From Imbricaverruca yamaguchii (Eukaryota > Arthropoda > Thecostraca > Neoverrucidae): 64,000 bases of DNA. The stretch spans positions 990,001 through 1,054,000 of the forward strand of contig JAOTOL010001448.1 of assembly GCA_034440575.1 (NCBI GenBank), given 5' to 3'. The position numbers were made by a program, and so were the translations under genes. Positions 33,767 to 43,296 of this stretch are shown here, piece after piece (the first letter of the stretch is position 1; each line of letters begins with the position of its first letter). The notes under the pieces were generated by a model. The model saw only the letters and a list, made by a program, of their open reading frames with translations, was not told the origin of the DNA and made no database searches.

Positions 33767-34639
33767 AAACCATTCAAGAAAGTGGAGCATGCAAGAGAGT
33801 GCAACACACACACTAAGGCAAAAATATGACTTGCATGTGCGTGCGCACGATCGGTGATCAAACCTGTTTGCCATTTCTGACTGCTGCCAATCAACACGCA
33901 GCTCACGACCGAACACCCGGTTATGGGCCAAACAACACGCAGTATTTGGCGAACTCCCGGTTATGGGCGAACGCCTCGTTATTGGCGAACCGTCACTGCC
34001 GGGCGGATGCAATTAGTGGGGCGTAATGGACGACCAGCTCGACTGCGGTGACATGTTTCCCATGGGACATCATTCAGCACGACTCCGGTAACATGATTTC
34101 GAAGGGTACATACAGTCTAGGCACACCATTACGGACATTACGAAATAAGCATGACCACCAGGCTACCTCTGTGCACCGAGTTCATGTTCTGGTATAATTG
34201 TGGGTTGCCGAAGTCGATTTGAAAAATTATGGTTTGTTTTGACGCATTTTTGCTTCTTCCTCCAAGTTACTAGGTTTATATATTGGTATTGGCTTCGTGG
34301 AACATGGAAGGCATGTACATTTGGTTGAGCTGCAATGATTACCTTTTCCTGGATGTCAGTTTCGAAAAGTTCATCCCGAACATTTCATCCCACATTTCCA
34401 GGTATTTGACCACGACTTAACCGGTAGCCTTGACCTTTGCACGCGCCGCCTATGTTAGACTAGGCCTTCATCGCACCTCCCTCGCAGCGGGAGGGCTAAC
34501 AGCCGCGATCTGTTGTCGGAGACATGTGCTGATCGCACGCGGTGACTGATGGTGCATACCTGCCAACAACCATTACCGGAGTGTGGGTGGTGAGTGGCGA
34601 CTGCAGCATCGCTTCCGGCCGGCGTCGGGTCGGGTCACT
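33767..34639. other. No recognised gene
   Basis: A small repetition of CCGGTTATGGGC-type motifs occurs near 33915-33985. Nothing else is recognised. Confidence 0.5.
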
Positions 34640-35030
34640 TGACCACTGGGTCGGGGTGAGTCGGGTCTTTCGACCACCAGGCCGGGGTGGGGTCGGGTCA
34701 CTACCACAAGGTCGGAGTCGGGGTCGGGTCATTTAACCACTCGGCCGAGAAGGGTTGGGTCATTTGGCCACCAGGCTGCGGGTGGGTCGGGTCATTTGAC
34801 CACCAGGCTGCGGGTGGGTCGGGTCATTTGACCACCAGGCTGCGGGTGGGTCGGGTCATTTGACCACCAGGCTGCGGGTGGGTCGGGTCATTTGACCACC
34901 AGGCTGCGGGTGGGTCGGGTCATTTGGCCACCAGGCTGCGGGTGGGTCGGGTCATTTGGCCACCAGGCTGCGGGTGGGTCGGGTCATTTGACCACCAGGC
35001 TGGGGGTGGGTCGGGTCATTTGACCACCAG
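34640..35030. repeat. 32-bp minisatellite, about 12 copies
   Basis: The core is GGGTCATTTGACCACCAGG followed by CTGCGGGTGGGTC. Most units contain GGTCATTTGACC, an inverted repeat of the nuclear-receptor-like half site with a 2-bp spacer. Some units carry TTTGGCC instead. The left end is diverged. Confidence 0.93.
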
Positions 35031-35689
35031 GTTCTGCAGAGAGCAGCACCAGCTCCGTGATATCAAAGAAATGCACTCCCCCGTGTAGATCGCACACAGA
35101 GTGGTCGACGAGACCCACGCGGCGATAACCGTGCCGGTGGTGGGAAGAGAAGACATTTAGGTCATCATCGGGCTCGTCATGTTGGTGATGGATAGGGGAG
35201 ATTCGGGTGGTTCCGGATATCTAACTCTAAATCCCTGTGGCCTATGCCGTGGTGCACCAAAATCAACAAGGCAATGCCCTGGCTAAGGGTCTGACCAAAG
35301 GATACGTCACGTTGTCGACGGACATATGGAGACTGAACTTTTACATTGTGCTTTATCTAGATGAATTTTCGAGGGGAGGCTAGCGACATCAGGCCCCCTG
35401 CACATCAGATGACACCATAAAATGGGACATTCACGATCTTCCGTGATTTGTTTAGTTCCGAGCGACATGGTGGGAATCATGTTTAAGTTCATGCACCACC
35501 TCAGACATGCGGACTGCTCACAATTTGACTAGTCATTTTCAACGGAAATAATTACGATTTCCTGCTCAAACCAGCACCCATACTAGTATCCCGATCCCTT
35601 TCATCATGTACGTGGCTGTATGGTCCAACCTTTGACTTCAACTCGAATCATGTTTAGAATGTGACACTTCATAACTTCGTTAGGCGATA
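35031..35689. other. No recognised gene
   Basis: Unique sequence between two arrays. No coding or RNA signature is seen. Confidence 0.5.
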
Positions 35690-36182
35690 CTGTACACCAG
35701 CCAGGGCGATACTGTACACCAGCCAGGGCGGTACTGTACACCAGCCAGGGCGGTACTGTCCACCAGTCAGGGCGGTACTGTACACCAGCCAGGGCGGTAC
35801 GAGGGTGGTACTGTACACCAGCCAGGGCGGTACTGTACACCAGCCAGGGTGGTACTGTACACACAGGGCGGTACTGTACACCAGCCAGGGCGGTACTGTA
35901 CACCAGCCAGGGCGGTACTGTACACCAGCCAGGGCGGTACTGTACACCAGCCAGGGCGGTACTGTACACCAGCCAGGGCGGTACTGTACACCAGCCAGGG
36001 CGGTACTGTACACCAGCCAGGGCGGTACTGTACACCAGCCAGGGCGATACTGTACACCAGCCAGGGCGGTACTGTACACCAGCCAGGGCGGTACTGTACA
36101 CCAGCCAGGGCGGTACTGTACACCAGCCAGGGCGGTACTGTACACCAGCCAGGGCGGTACTGTACACCAGCCAGGGCGGTGT
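35690..36182. repeat. 22-bp minisatellite, about 22 copies
   Basis: The core is GGCGGTACTGTACACCAGCC plus AG. Shortened units occur at about 35795 and 35858. GTACTGTAC repeats within units are partly self-complementary. Minus-strand AGVQYRPGWCT-type frames are artefacts of the array. Confidence 0.95.
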
Positions 36183-36384
36183 ACTGCACACGTCACACAT
36201 CTGCCGACGACCTGCCCCAGTGGGACCGTCACCAGTCGCCACTTTCGCTCCGGAGAACACCACACGACGCGACGGCCGCCTGATTGCGCATTGACCGCCC
36301 AATGATGCGGTGACGAGGTCATTAGCCACGGCACGTCCAGCCGCAGCACGAGTGCGGCGGCTCCCCCTGGGATGCCGGCTGGCC

Positions 36385-39300
36385 CCACGGCCGAGTAGGG
36401 AGGTCCCACGGCCGAGTAGGGAGGTCCCACGGCCGAGTAGGGAGGTCCGATGGCCGAGTAGGGAGGTCCCACGGCCGAGTAGGGAGGTCCCACGGCCGAG
36501 TAGGGAGGTCCGATGGCCGAGTAGGGAGGTCCGATGGCCGAGTAGGGAGGTCCCACGGCCGAGTAGGGAGGTCCGATGGCCGAGTAGGGAGGTCCGATGG
36601 CCGAGTAGGGAGGTCCGATGGCCGAGTAGGGGAGGTCCCACGGCCGAGTAGGGAGGTCCGATGGCCGAGTAGGGAGGTCCGATGGCCGAGTAGGGAGGTC
36701 CGATGGCCGAGTAGGGAGGCCCCATGGCCGAGTAGGAGTAGGGAGGTCCGATGGCCGAGTAGGGAGGTCCGATGGCCGAGTAGGGAGGTCCGATGGCCGA
36801 GTAGGGAGGTCCGATGGCCGAGTAGGGAGGTCCAGTAGGGAGGTCCCACGGCCGAGTAGGGAGGTCCGATGGCCGAGTAGGGAGGTCCGATGGCCGAGTA
36901 GGGAGGTCCGATGGCCGAGTAGGGAGGTCCGATGGCCGAGTAGGGAGGTCCGATGGCCGAGTAGGGAGGTCCGATGGCCGAGTAGGGAGGTCCCACGGCC
37001 GAGTAGGGAGGTCCGATGGCCGAGTAGGGAGGTCCGATGGCCGAGTAGGGAGGTCCCACGGCCGAGTAGGGAGGTCCGATGGCCGAGTAGGGAGGTCCCA
37101 TGGCCGAGTAGGGAGGTCCGATGGCCGAGTAGGGAGGTCCCATGGCCGAGTAGGGAGGTCCGATGGCCGAGTAGGGAGGTCCGATGGCCGAGTAGGGAGG
37201 TCCCACGGCCGGGTAGGAGGTCCGATGGCCGAGTAGGGAGGTCCGATGGCCGAGTAGGGAGGTCCGATGGCCGAGTAGGGAGGTCCGATGGCCGAGTAGG
37301 GAGGTCCGATGGCCGAGTAGGGAGGTCCGATGGCCGAGTAGGGAGGTCCGATAGGAGGCCGATGTAGGGGAGGTCCGATGGCCGAGTAGGGAGGTCCGAC
37401 GGCCGAGTAGGGAGGTCCCACGGCCGAGTAGGGAGGTCCGATGGCCGAGTAGGGAGGTCCGATGGCCGAGTAGGGAGGTCCGTCCGATGGCCGAGTAGGG
37501 GGCCGAGTAGGGAGGTCCGATGGCCGAGTAGGGAGGTCCGATGGCCGAGTAGGGAGGTCCGATGGCCGAGTAGGGAGGTCCGATGGCCGAGTAGGGAGGT
37601 CCGATGGCCGAGTAGGGAGGTCCGATGGCCGAGTAGGGAGGTCCGATGGCCGAGTAGGGAGGTCCGATGGCCGAGTAGGGAGGTCCGATGGCCGAGTAGG
37701 GAGGTCCGATGGCCGAGTAGGGAGGTCCGATGGCCGAGTAGGGAGGTCCGATGGCCGAGTAGGGAGGTCCGATGGCCGAGTAGGGAGGTCCGATGGCCGA
37801 GTAGGGAGGTCCGATGGCCGAGTAGGGGAGGTCCGATGGCCGAGTAGGGAGGTCCGATGGCCGAGTAGGGAGGTCCGATGGCCGAGTAGGGAGGTCCGAT
37901 GGCCGAGTAGGGAGGTCCGATGGCCGAGTAGGGAGGTCCGATGGCCGAGTAGGGAGGTCCGATGGCCGAGTAGGGAGGTCCGATGGCCGAGTAGGGAGGT
38001 CCCGATGGCCGAGTAGGGAGGTCCGATGGCCGAGTAGGGAGGTCCGATGGCCGAGTAGGGAGGTCCGATGGCCGAGTAGGGAGGTCCCACGGCCGAGTAG
38101 GGAGGTCCCACGGCCGAGTAGGGAGGTCCGATGGCCGAGTAGGGAGGTCCGATGGAGTAGGGAGGTCCACGGCCGAGTAGGGAGGTCCGATGGCCGAGTA
38201 GGGGAGGTCCGATGGCCGAGTAGGGAGGTCCGATGGCCGAGTAGGGAGGTCCCACGGCCGAGTAGGGAGGTCCGATGGCCGAGTAGGGAGGTCCGATGGC
38301 CGAGTAGGGAGGTCCCACGGCCGAGTAGGGAGGTCCCACGGCCGAGTAGGGAGGTCCCATGGCCGAGTAGGGAGGTCCGATGGCCGAGTAGGGAGGTCCA
38401 TGGCCGAGTAGGGAGGTCCCACGGCCGAGTAGGGAGGTCCCACGGCCGAGTAGGGAGGTCCCACGGCCGAGTAGGGAGGTCCGATGGCCGAGTAGGGAGG
38501 TCCGATGGCCGAGTAGGGAGGTCCGATGGCCGAGTAGGGAGGTCCGATGGCCGAGTAGGGAGGTCCGATGGCCGAGTAGGGAGGTCCCATGGCCGAGTAG
38601 GGAGGTCCGATGGCCGAGTAGGGAGGTCCCACGGCCGAGAGGGAGGCCCCACGGCCGAGTAGGGAGGCCCCACGGCCGAGTAGGGAGGTCCCACGGCCGA
38701 GTAGGGAGGTCCCACGGCCGAGTAGGGAGGTCCGATGGCCGAGTAGGGAGGTCCGATGGCCGAGTAGGGAGGTCCGATGGCCGAGTAGGGAGGTCCGATG
38801 GCCGAGTAGGGAGGTCCGATGGCCGAGTAGGGAGGTCCGATGGCCGAGTAGGGAGGTCCGATGGCCGAGTAGGGAGGTCCGATGGCCGAGTAGGGAGGTC
38901 CGATGGCCGAGTAGGGAGGTCCGATGGCCGAGTAGGGAGGTCCGATGGCCGAGTAGTAGGAGGTCCGATGGCCGAGTAGGGAGGTCCGATGACCGAGTAG
39001 GGAGGTCCGATGGCCGAGTAGGGAGGTCCCACGGCCGAGTAGGGAGGTCCGATGGCCGAGTAGGGAGGTCCGATGGCCGAGTAGGGAGGTCCGATGGCCG
39101 AGTAGGGAGGTCCGATGGCCGAGTAGGGAGGTCCCACGGCCGAGTAGGGAGGTCCGATGGCCGAGTAGGGAGGTCCCACGGCCGAGTAGGGAGGTCCGAT
39201 GGCCGAGTAGGGAGGTCCGATGGCCGAGTAGGGAGGTCCGATGGGGTAGGGAGGTCCGATGGCCGAGTAGGGAGGTCCGATGGCCGAGTAGGGAGGTCCG

Positions 39301-39525
39301 ATGGCCGAGTAGGGAGGTCCCACGGCCGAGTAGGGAGGTCCCACGGCCGAGTAGGGAGGTCCGATGGCCGAGTAGGGAGGTCCGATGGCCGAGTAGGGAG
39401 GTCCGATGGCCGAGTAGGGAGGTCCGATGGCCGAGTAGGGAGGTCCGATGGCCGAGTAGGGAGGTCCGATGGCCGAGTAGGGAGGTCCGATGGCCGAGTA
39501 GGGAGGTCCGATGACCGAGTAGGGA
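36385..39525. repeat. 21-bp minisatellite, about 149 copies (3.1 kb)
   Basis: The core is CGATGGCCGAGTAGGGAGG plus TC, with CCACGG and CCATGG variants interspersed. Partial units (for example 36733, 36833, 37350, 37490, 38150, 38950) shift the phase. This is the largest array in the window. The minus strand lacks stops in all three frames, giving frames longer than 1,000 codons of PPYSAIG, DLPTRPS and TSLLGHR repeats. None has a non-repeat domain except short flanking sequence. Confidence 0.97.
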
Positions 39526-39561
39526 GGCCACCAGTGCACGCTCCGCACGACTCGCGTGAGT

Positions 39562-39754
39562 GCAGAGACTGGGTGGGTCGGTTGGTTAGTGGTTTACGAC
39601 CCATCGACCGTTGAGTCATGTAGCGTCGCCAGCCTCTCGCGCCGATTGGCGGCGGGCGAAGAGTAGCGACAGGTGAGACTCGAACCCACAACCTTTCGAT
39701 TGTGAGACGAGCAACTCACCCCTAGGCCACTCGTCCGCAGAGATTGGGTGGGTC
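39562..39754 (-). mobile_element. SINE A with 18-bp target duplication
   Basis: GCAGAGACTGGGTGGGTC (39562-39579) and GCAGAGATTGGGTGGGTC (39737-39754) flank a 157-bp insert. The minus-strand head is GGACGAGTGGCCTAGGGGTG, then B box GGGTTCGAGTCTC, core GTCGCTACTCTTCGCCCGC, and tail GTCGTAAACCACTAACC. One mismatch separates the duplications. The insertion abuts the 3.1-kb array. Confidence 0.93.
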
Positions 39755-40584
39755 AGGTCAGGCAAACGCGAGCCACAAGCAACTGATGCCGCGTTTTGCG
39801 TGATAGTGGCACGCCTTTTGGGTTAAGGCGGGACTCGTTTTGTGCCATGGTAAGCATCGGTTTGGTCATGGCAGCACGGATTCTAATCGTACCGGGACGG
39901 TTTTTGTTGGCATGTTGGAGAAGCTCTCTTGGGCCACGGCAGAAGACATTTCGTTGGGATCGTGGTAGGACGCTCTTGGGACACTGGCGTGTCACTCTTA
40001 GGTCGTGAAACGAGGCGTTTGAAATCACGGTGGAACCGTGATAAATTATTCGAGAAATAGGATGAAATATACCACTTCCTGAATGCTCAATCGACATCCT
40101 GCTCCTTGGAACCTCCTAACCTAACCTAACCATCACCATCAGCTCGAAGTGCCTACACCATCAGCTCGAATTTGAGTCTGAGGCATCAAAAGCATTGTAT
40201 GTGGCACTAAGTCCCTGAAAAATTTCGACATCCTACTGTGTTAGTTTCAACATCTCACACCTAATGAAAAATCATTATTTTAACCTTGCGGTCAAGGCCT
40301 GCTTATGCAGCGGGTTTTAAATAAACATTGTACTCCCTGACAAGCAAGCATATTACGGTGATGCACCGTACTTCGCATACGTCTATCATTATCACATTCT
40401 TGTTTTCCCATTTATTTATTATTCCTTCTTTCTTCATAGCTAAATTGCAAAATCTCCTTAGAGTATGTAAAGCATTCGGAGAAAAAGAGTAAGAGTACGC
40501 CATGCGATTGGGAGTGTTACCTTAGCGTGCATATCAAAGTACATAAAGATGTTTTGCCGCCTTGTTCAGCTCTGCATTGGTGGC
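39755..40584. other. No recognised gene; short TTAGG-like tract
   Basis: CCTAACCTAACCTAACC (40115-40131) equals three copies of TTAGG on the minus strand, the arthropod-type telomere repeat. It is too short to mean much. Parts may belong to the downstream end of the minus-strand LINE, but no motif was recognised. Confidence 0.4.
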
Positions 40585-40669
40585 AGTCATCTGAGTGATT
40601 GGTTGGTTATTTGGGCTTAGGGGCGCTTCGACTGCTTCGGCCATGCAGCGCCCATAGTCATCTGAGTGA
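40585..40669 (-). mobile_element. Element D, complete-looking 57-bp copy with perfect 14-bp target duplication
   Basis: AGTCATCTGAGTGA occurs at 40585-40598 and 40656-40669. The insert (40599-40655) is only 57 bp. On the minus strand it starts ATGGGCGCTGCATGGCCGA, continues AGCAGTCGAAGCGCCCC and ends TAAGCCCAAATAACCAACCA. GGGCGCT and AGCGCCC can pair to form a 5' stem-loop in its RNA. The tail matches that of SINE A. Confidence 0.9.
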
Positions 40670-40689
40670 GACAAATATACACTATGTAC

Positions 40690-42405
40690 ATTGGGCATGT
40701 GGCTGGCAGCGAATCATCTGATGATCTTGACACAACCCGACCTTCATCTTGGCAAACACACTTTCAATCGGGGCAACTCACTGATGAAGTTTCATATGTA
40801 CACTCAAACGGTTGATGATGATGTCAGTAATATTGGGCGACAATCAGTGGGGTCAAAACCACTTTTACCAGGCTTTAGCAATGGTTGGTTGGTTGTTGGT
40901 TTTACGACACATCGACCGTTGAGCCATGTAGCGTCGCCAATCTCTCACGCCGATTGGCCGCGGACGAAGAGTAGCGACAGGTGAGACTCGAACTCTCAAC
41001 CTTTCGATTGGAGGACGGGCAACTTACCCCTAGGCTACTCATCCCACTTTAGCAATGGTATTATTATTGCTTTCCGCCGGGCTGGTTGAAAGTGTCCCTT
41101 GTCCCAAAATAGATGGAATATCATAGCAAGTGTATATTTTGCGCACGTTGGTGAGTGCTTCAACATTTCGTTGTGCACTTTACCTGGTCCTTCGGACACG
41201 CTCTTCAAACCATTAATTACAGACTTCAGTTCGGCCTTAGTAAAAGGTAAATTGTAGACCAGTTGTTCTGATGCAATAAAACTGATCTCTTTCCTATCAC
41301 ACCCGGTACGGTGTTGCAGGAATGTTCGATCAGTACGTTCACTGCGCTTTGCAATGACATGTGCTATACGATTGGCTACACTGCCCGGATCCGTTATTAC
41401 GTTTCTTCCAAGGCTCGCTTGCGAGCGCGGATGGTCTTTCAGCATTCCTCTGTCCACCAGGGGGCTTGAGTGCGGCGTAGGGTGCCAGAGGTACGTGGAA
41501 TGCACCTATCAGCGCGCTGAGGAATCCGTGATGTAAAGTCCTTTTAACGCTCAGTACAGCGATTCTCAATGGTAGGTGCAAAAGCAATCTGTATCACAAA
41601 TTCAAAGCGAGCCCAGTCTGCATTCGTCAAATTCCAGCGTGGTGGCCGTGTTCCAAAGACTACGCCTCTCCTAAGCGTTAGCCACACCGGATAATGGTCA
41701 CTTCCGAGGCAATCGTCGTCAACTGACCATCCGAACTGATGGGTCAGTTGGGCGCTGACCTGGCTCAGGTCCAAAGCTGATGTCCGGCCCGATGGCAGAG
41801 TAATACGAGTGTGTGCACCTGTGTCTAAAGCGCAAAGCGGCTCCTGCAGGATTAAATCCCCCAGTATTTGTATCGGTGTGTTAATGTCCGAGCAGCCCCG
41901 AACGGTGTGGTGGACGTTAAAATCGCCCAGCAGCAGCAATGGTGGTGGAAGCTCAGCAAGTGGATGCTTCAGCTCCAGAAGAGGAAACGCGACTGCAGGA
42001 GGCAGATACAGGGAGCACATACTAATGCGGGTATCGCGAAGCGTTACCCGCGCTGCGGTCGCCTGAGGAGTGGTTCGTAGAGGCAGCTCGCGTGCTGGTG
42101 CACTGTGGTGGACGGCAAGCAAGACAACTCCATGTGAATTATTTTCAGGGTGAACATTGCTGCGGAACACAGTGTAGCCCTTAAACTTGAGGGTGTTCTC
42201 TATGAGCTTAGCTAAGTATGAGCTTAGTCTCCAGGAGGCAAATGGCTACCGGACTGTGTTGATATAAAACGGTCAGAAGGTCAATAATCCAGGGTTTTAC
42301 ACACCCGCACTTCAATTGCAGGGATTGTGAGGGATTGCTAGGTATTATTATGGATAATGAAGGATTGCGAGGAATTATGAGGGACTGTGAGTGGTTATGC
42401 GGAAT
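40690..42405 (-). pseudogene. LINE (I/Jockey-like) endonuclease and start of reverse transcriptase, interrupted by a SINE
   Basis: Reading on the minus strand, an AP-type endonuclease comes first. It shows LQLKCGCVKPWIIDLL and ICLLETKL (catalytic Glu) at about 42330-42220, NSHGVVLL near 42120, LLLLGDFNVHH (catalytic Asp/Asn) near 41930, and GSDHYPVWL (catalytic Asp/His) near 41690. A linker block APWWTEEC-stop-KTIRARKRAL follows (about 41480-41420). The RT N-terminal block FTKAELKSVINGLKSVSEGPG then leads to RRKAIIIPLLK at 41060. After SINE A, the RT resumes as PLLKPGKSGFDPTDCRPILL (40884 downward) and decays near 40700. Such endonucleases nick the target to prime reverse transcription. Several frameshifts and stops make the copy dead. 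A 42208-42170 frame break separates two endonuclease parts. Confidence 0.88.
40873..41059 (-). mobile_element. SINE A inserted into the LINE RT, 13-bp target duplication
   Basis: CTTTAGCAATGGT at 40873-40885 and 41047-41059 flanks a 161-bp insert. The head (minus strand) begins GGGATGAGTAGCCTAGGGGT, with B box GAGTTCGAGTCTC. The core is TGTCGCTACTCTTCGTCC and GCGGCCAATCGGCGTGAGAG. The tail is CGTAAAACCAACAACCAACC. The duplication is exact and encodes the LINE residues PLLK on both sides. Confidence 0.95.
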
Positions 42406-42620
42406 CATGATGAATTCTGGTGGATTATGATAGATTATGAGGGATTATGATGGATTATGATGACTTATGAGGGATTATGAAGGATTGTGAGGGATTGTGA
42501 GGGGATTACGATGGATTACGATGGATCATGAGTGATTGTGAGGGATTGTAAGAGATGGCGAAAGGTTACAAGGATTACGAGGGGTTACGAGGACTGTGAG
42601 CGCGTATGGCAGCAGCTGAC
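42320..42620. repeat. Degenerate 10-11-bp repeat (GGATTATGA)
   Basis: Variants of GAGGGATTATGATGGATTATG recur through the interval with many substitutions. It lies at the 5' border of the minus-strand LINE. Confidence 0.8.
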
Positions 42621-42689
42621 AGGACCTGGGACGGCGGGGATCATGAGGGATTGTGCTGGGTGCGGCTCCAGTCGGCCAGGCTGTGACGA

Positions 42690-43250
42690 GACACCTGGCT
42701 CCGAGTGGTCGGGTCTCTCGGCCCGTCGAGTGGCGGCAGGTGACGAGACACCTGGCTCCGAGTGGTCGGGTCTCTCGGCCCGTCGAGTGCCGGCAGGTGA
42801 CGAGACACCTGTCTCCGAGTGGTCGGGTCTCTCGGCCCGTCGAGTGGCGGCAGGTGACGAGACACCTGGCTCCGAGTGGTCGGGTCTCTCGGCCCGTCGA
42901 GTGCCGGCAGGTGACGAGACACCTGTCTCCGAGTGGTCGGGTCTCTCGGCCCGTCGAGTGCCGGCAGGTGACGAGACACCTGTCTCCGAGTGGTCGGGTC
43001 TCTCGGCCCGTCGAGTGGCGGCAGGTGACGAGACACCTGTCTCCGAGTGGTCGGGTCTCTCGGCCCGTCGAGTGGCGGCAGGTGCAAGACACCGTTCCGA
43101 GGGCGGGTCTTCGGCCCGTCGAGTGGCGGCAGGTGACGAGACACCTGGCTCCGAGTGGTCGGGTCTCTCGGCCCGTCGAGTGCCGGCAGGTGACGAGACA
43201 CCTGCCTCCGAGTGGTCGGGTCTCTCGGCCCGTCGAGTGCCGGCAGGTGA
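42690..43250. repeat. 57-bp minisatellite, about 10 copies
   Basis: The unit contains GGCTCCGAGTGGTCGGGTCT, CTCGGCCCGTCGAGTGGCGG and CAGGTGACGAGACACCT. Variants alternate GTGGCGG/GTGCCGG and CTGGCT/CTGTCT. One damaged unit spans about 43083-43120. The period is divisible by three, so frames on both strands stay open. These are not called as proteins. Confidence 0.95.
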
Positions 43251-43296
43251 CGTCGGCCAGTGACGGGCTCCAGTGTGTTATGCCGCACACTCGAGC

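Noticed and set aside
35604..39691. Minus-strand open frames of 1,069-1,340 codons (PPYSAIG, DLPTRPS and TSLLGHR repeats)
   Set aside because: They are translations of the 21- and 22-bp arrays in all three frames. The units contain no stop on that strand. There is no signal peptide, domain or non-repeat core.
40115..40131. Telomere or chromosome end
   Set aside because: Only three pentamers are present, flanked on both sides by ordinary sequence.
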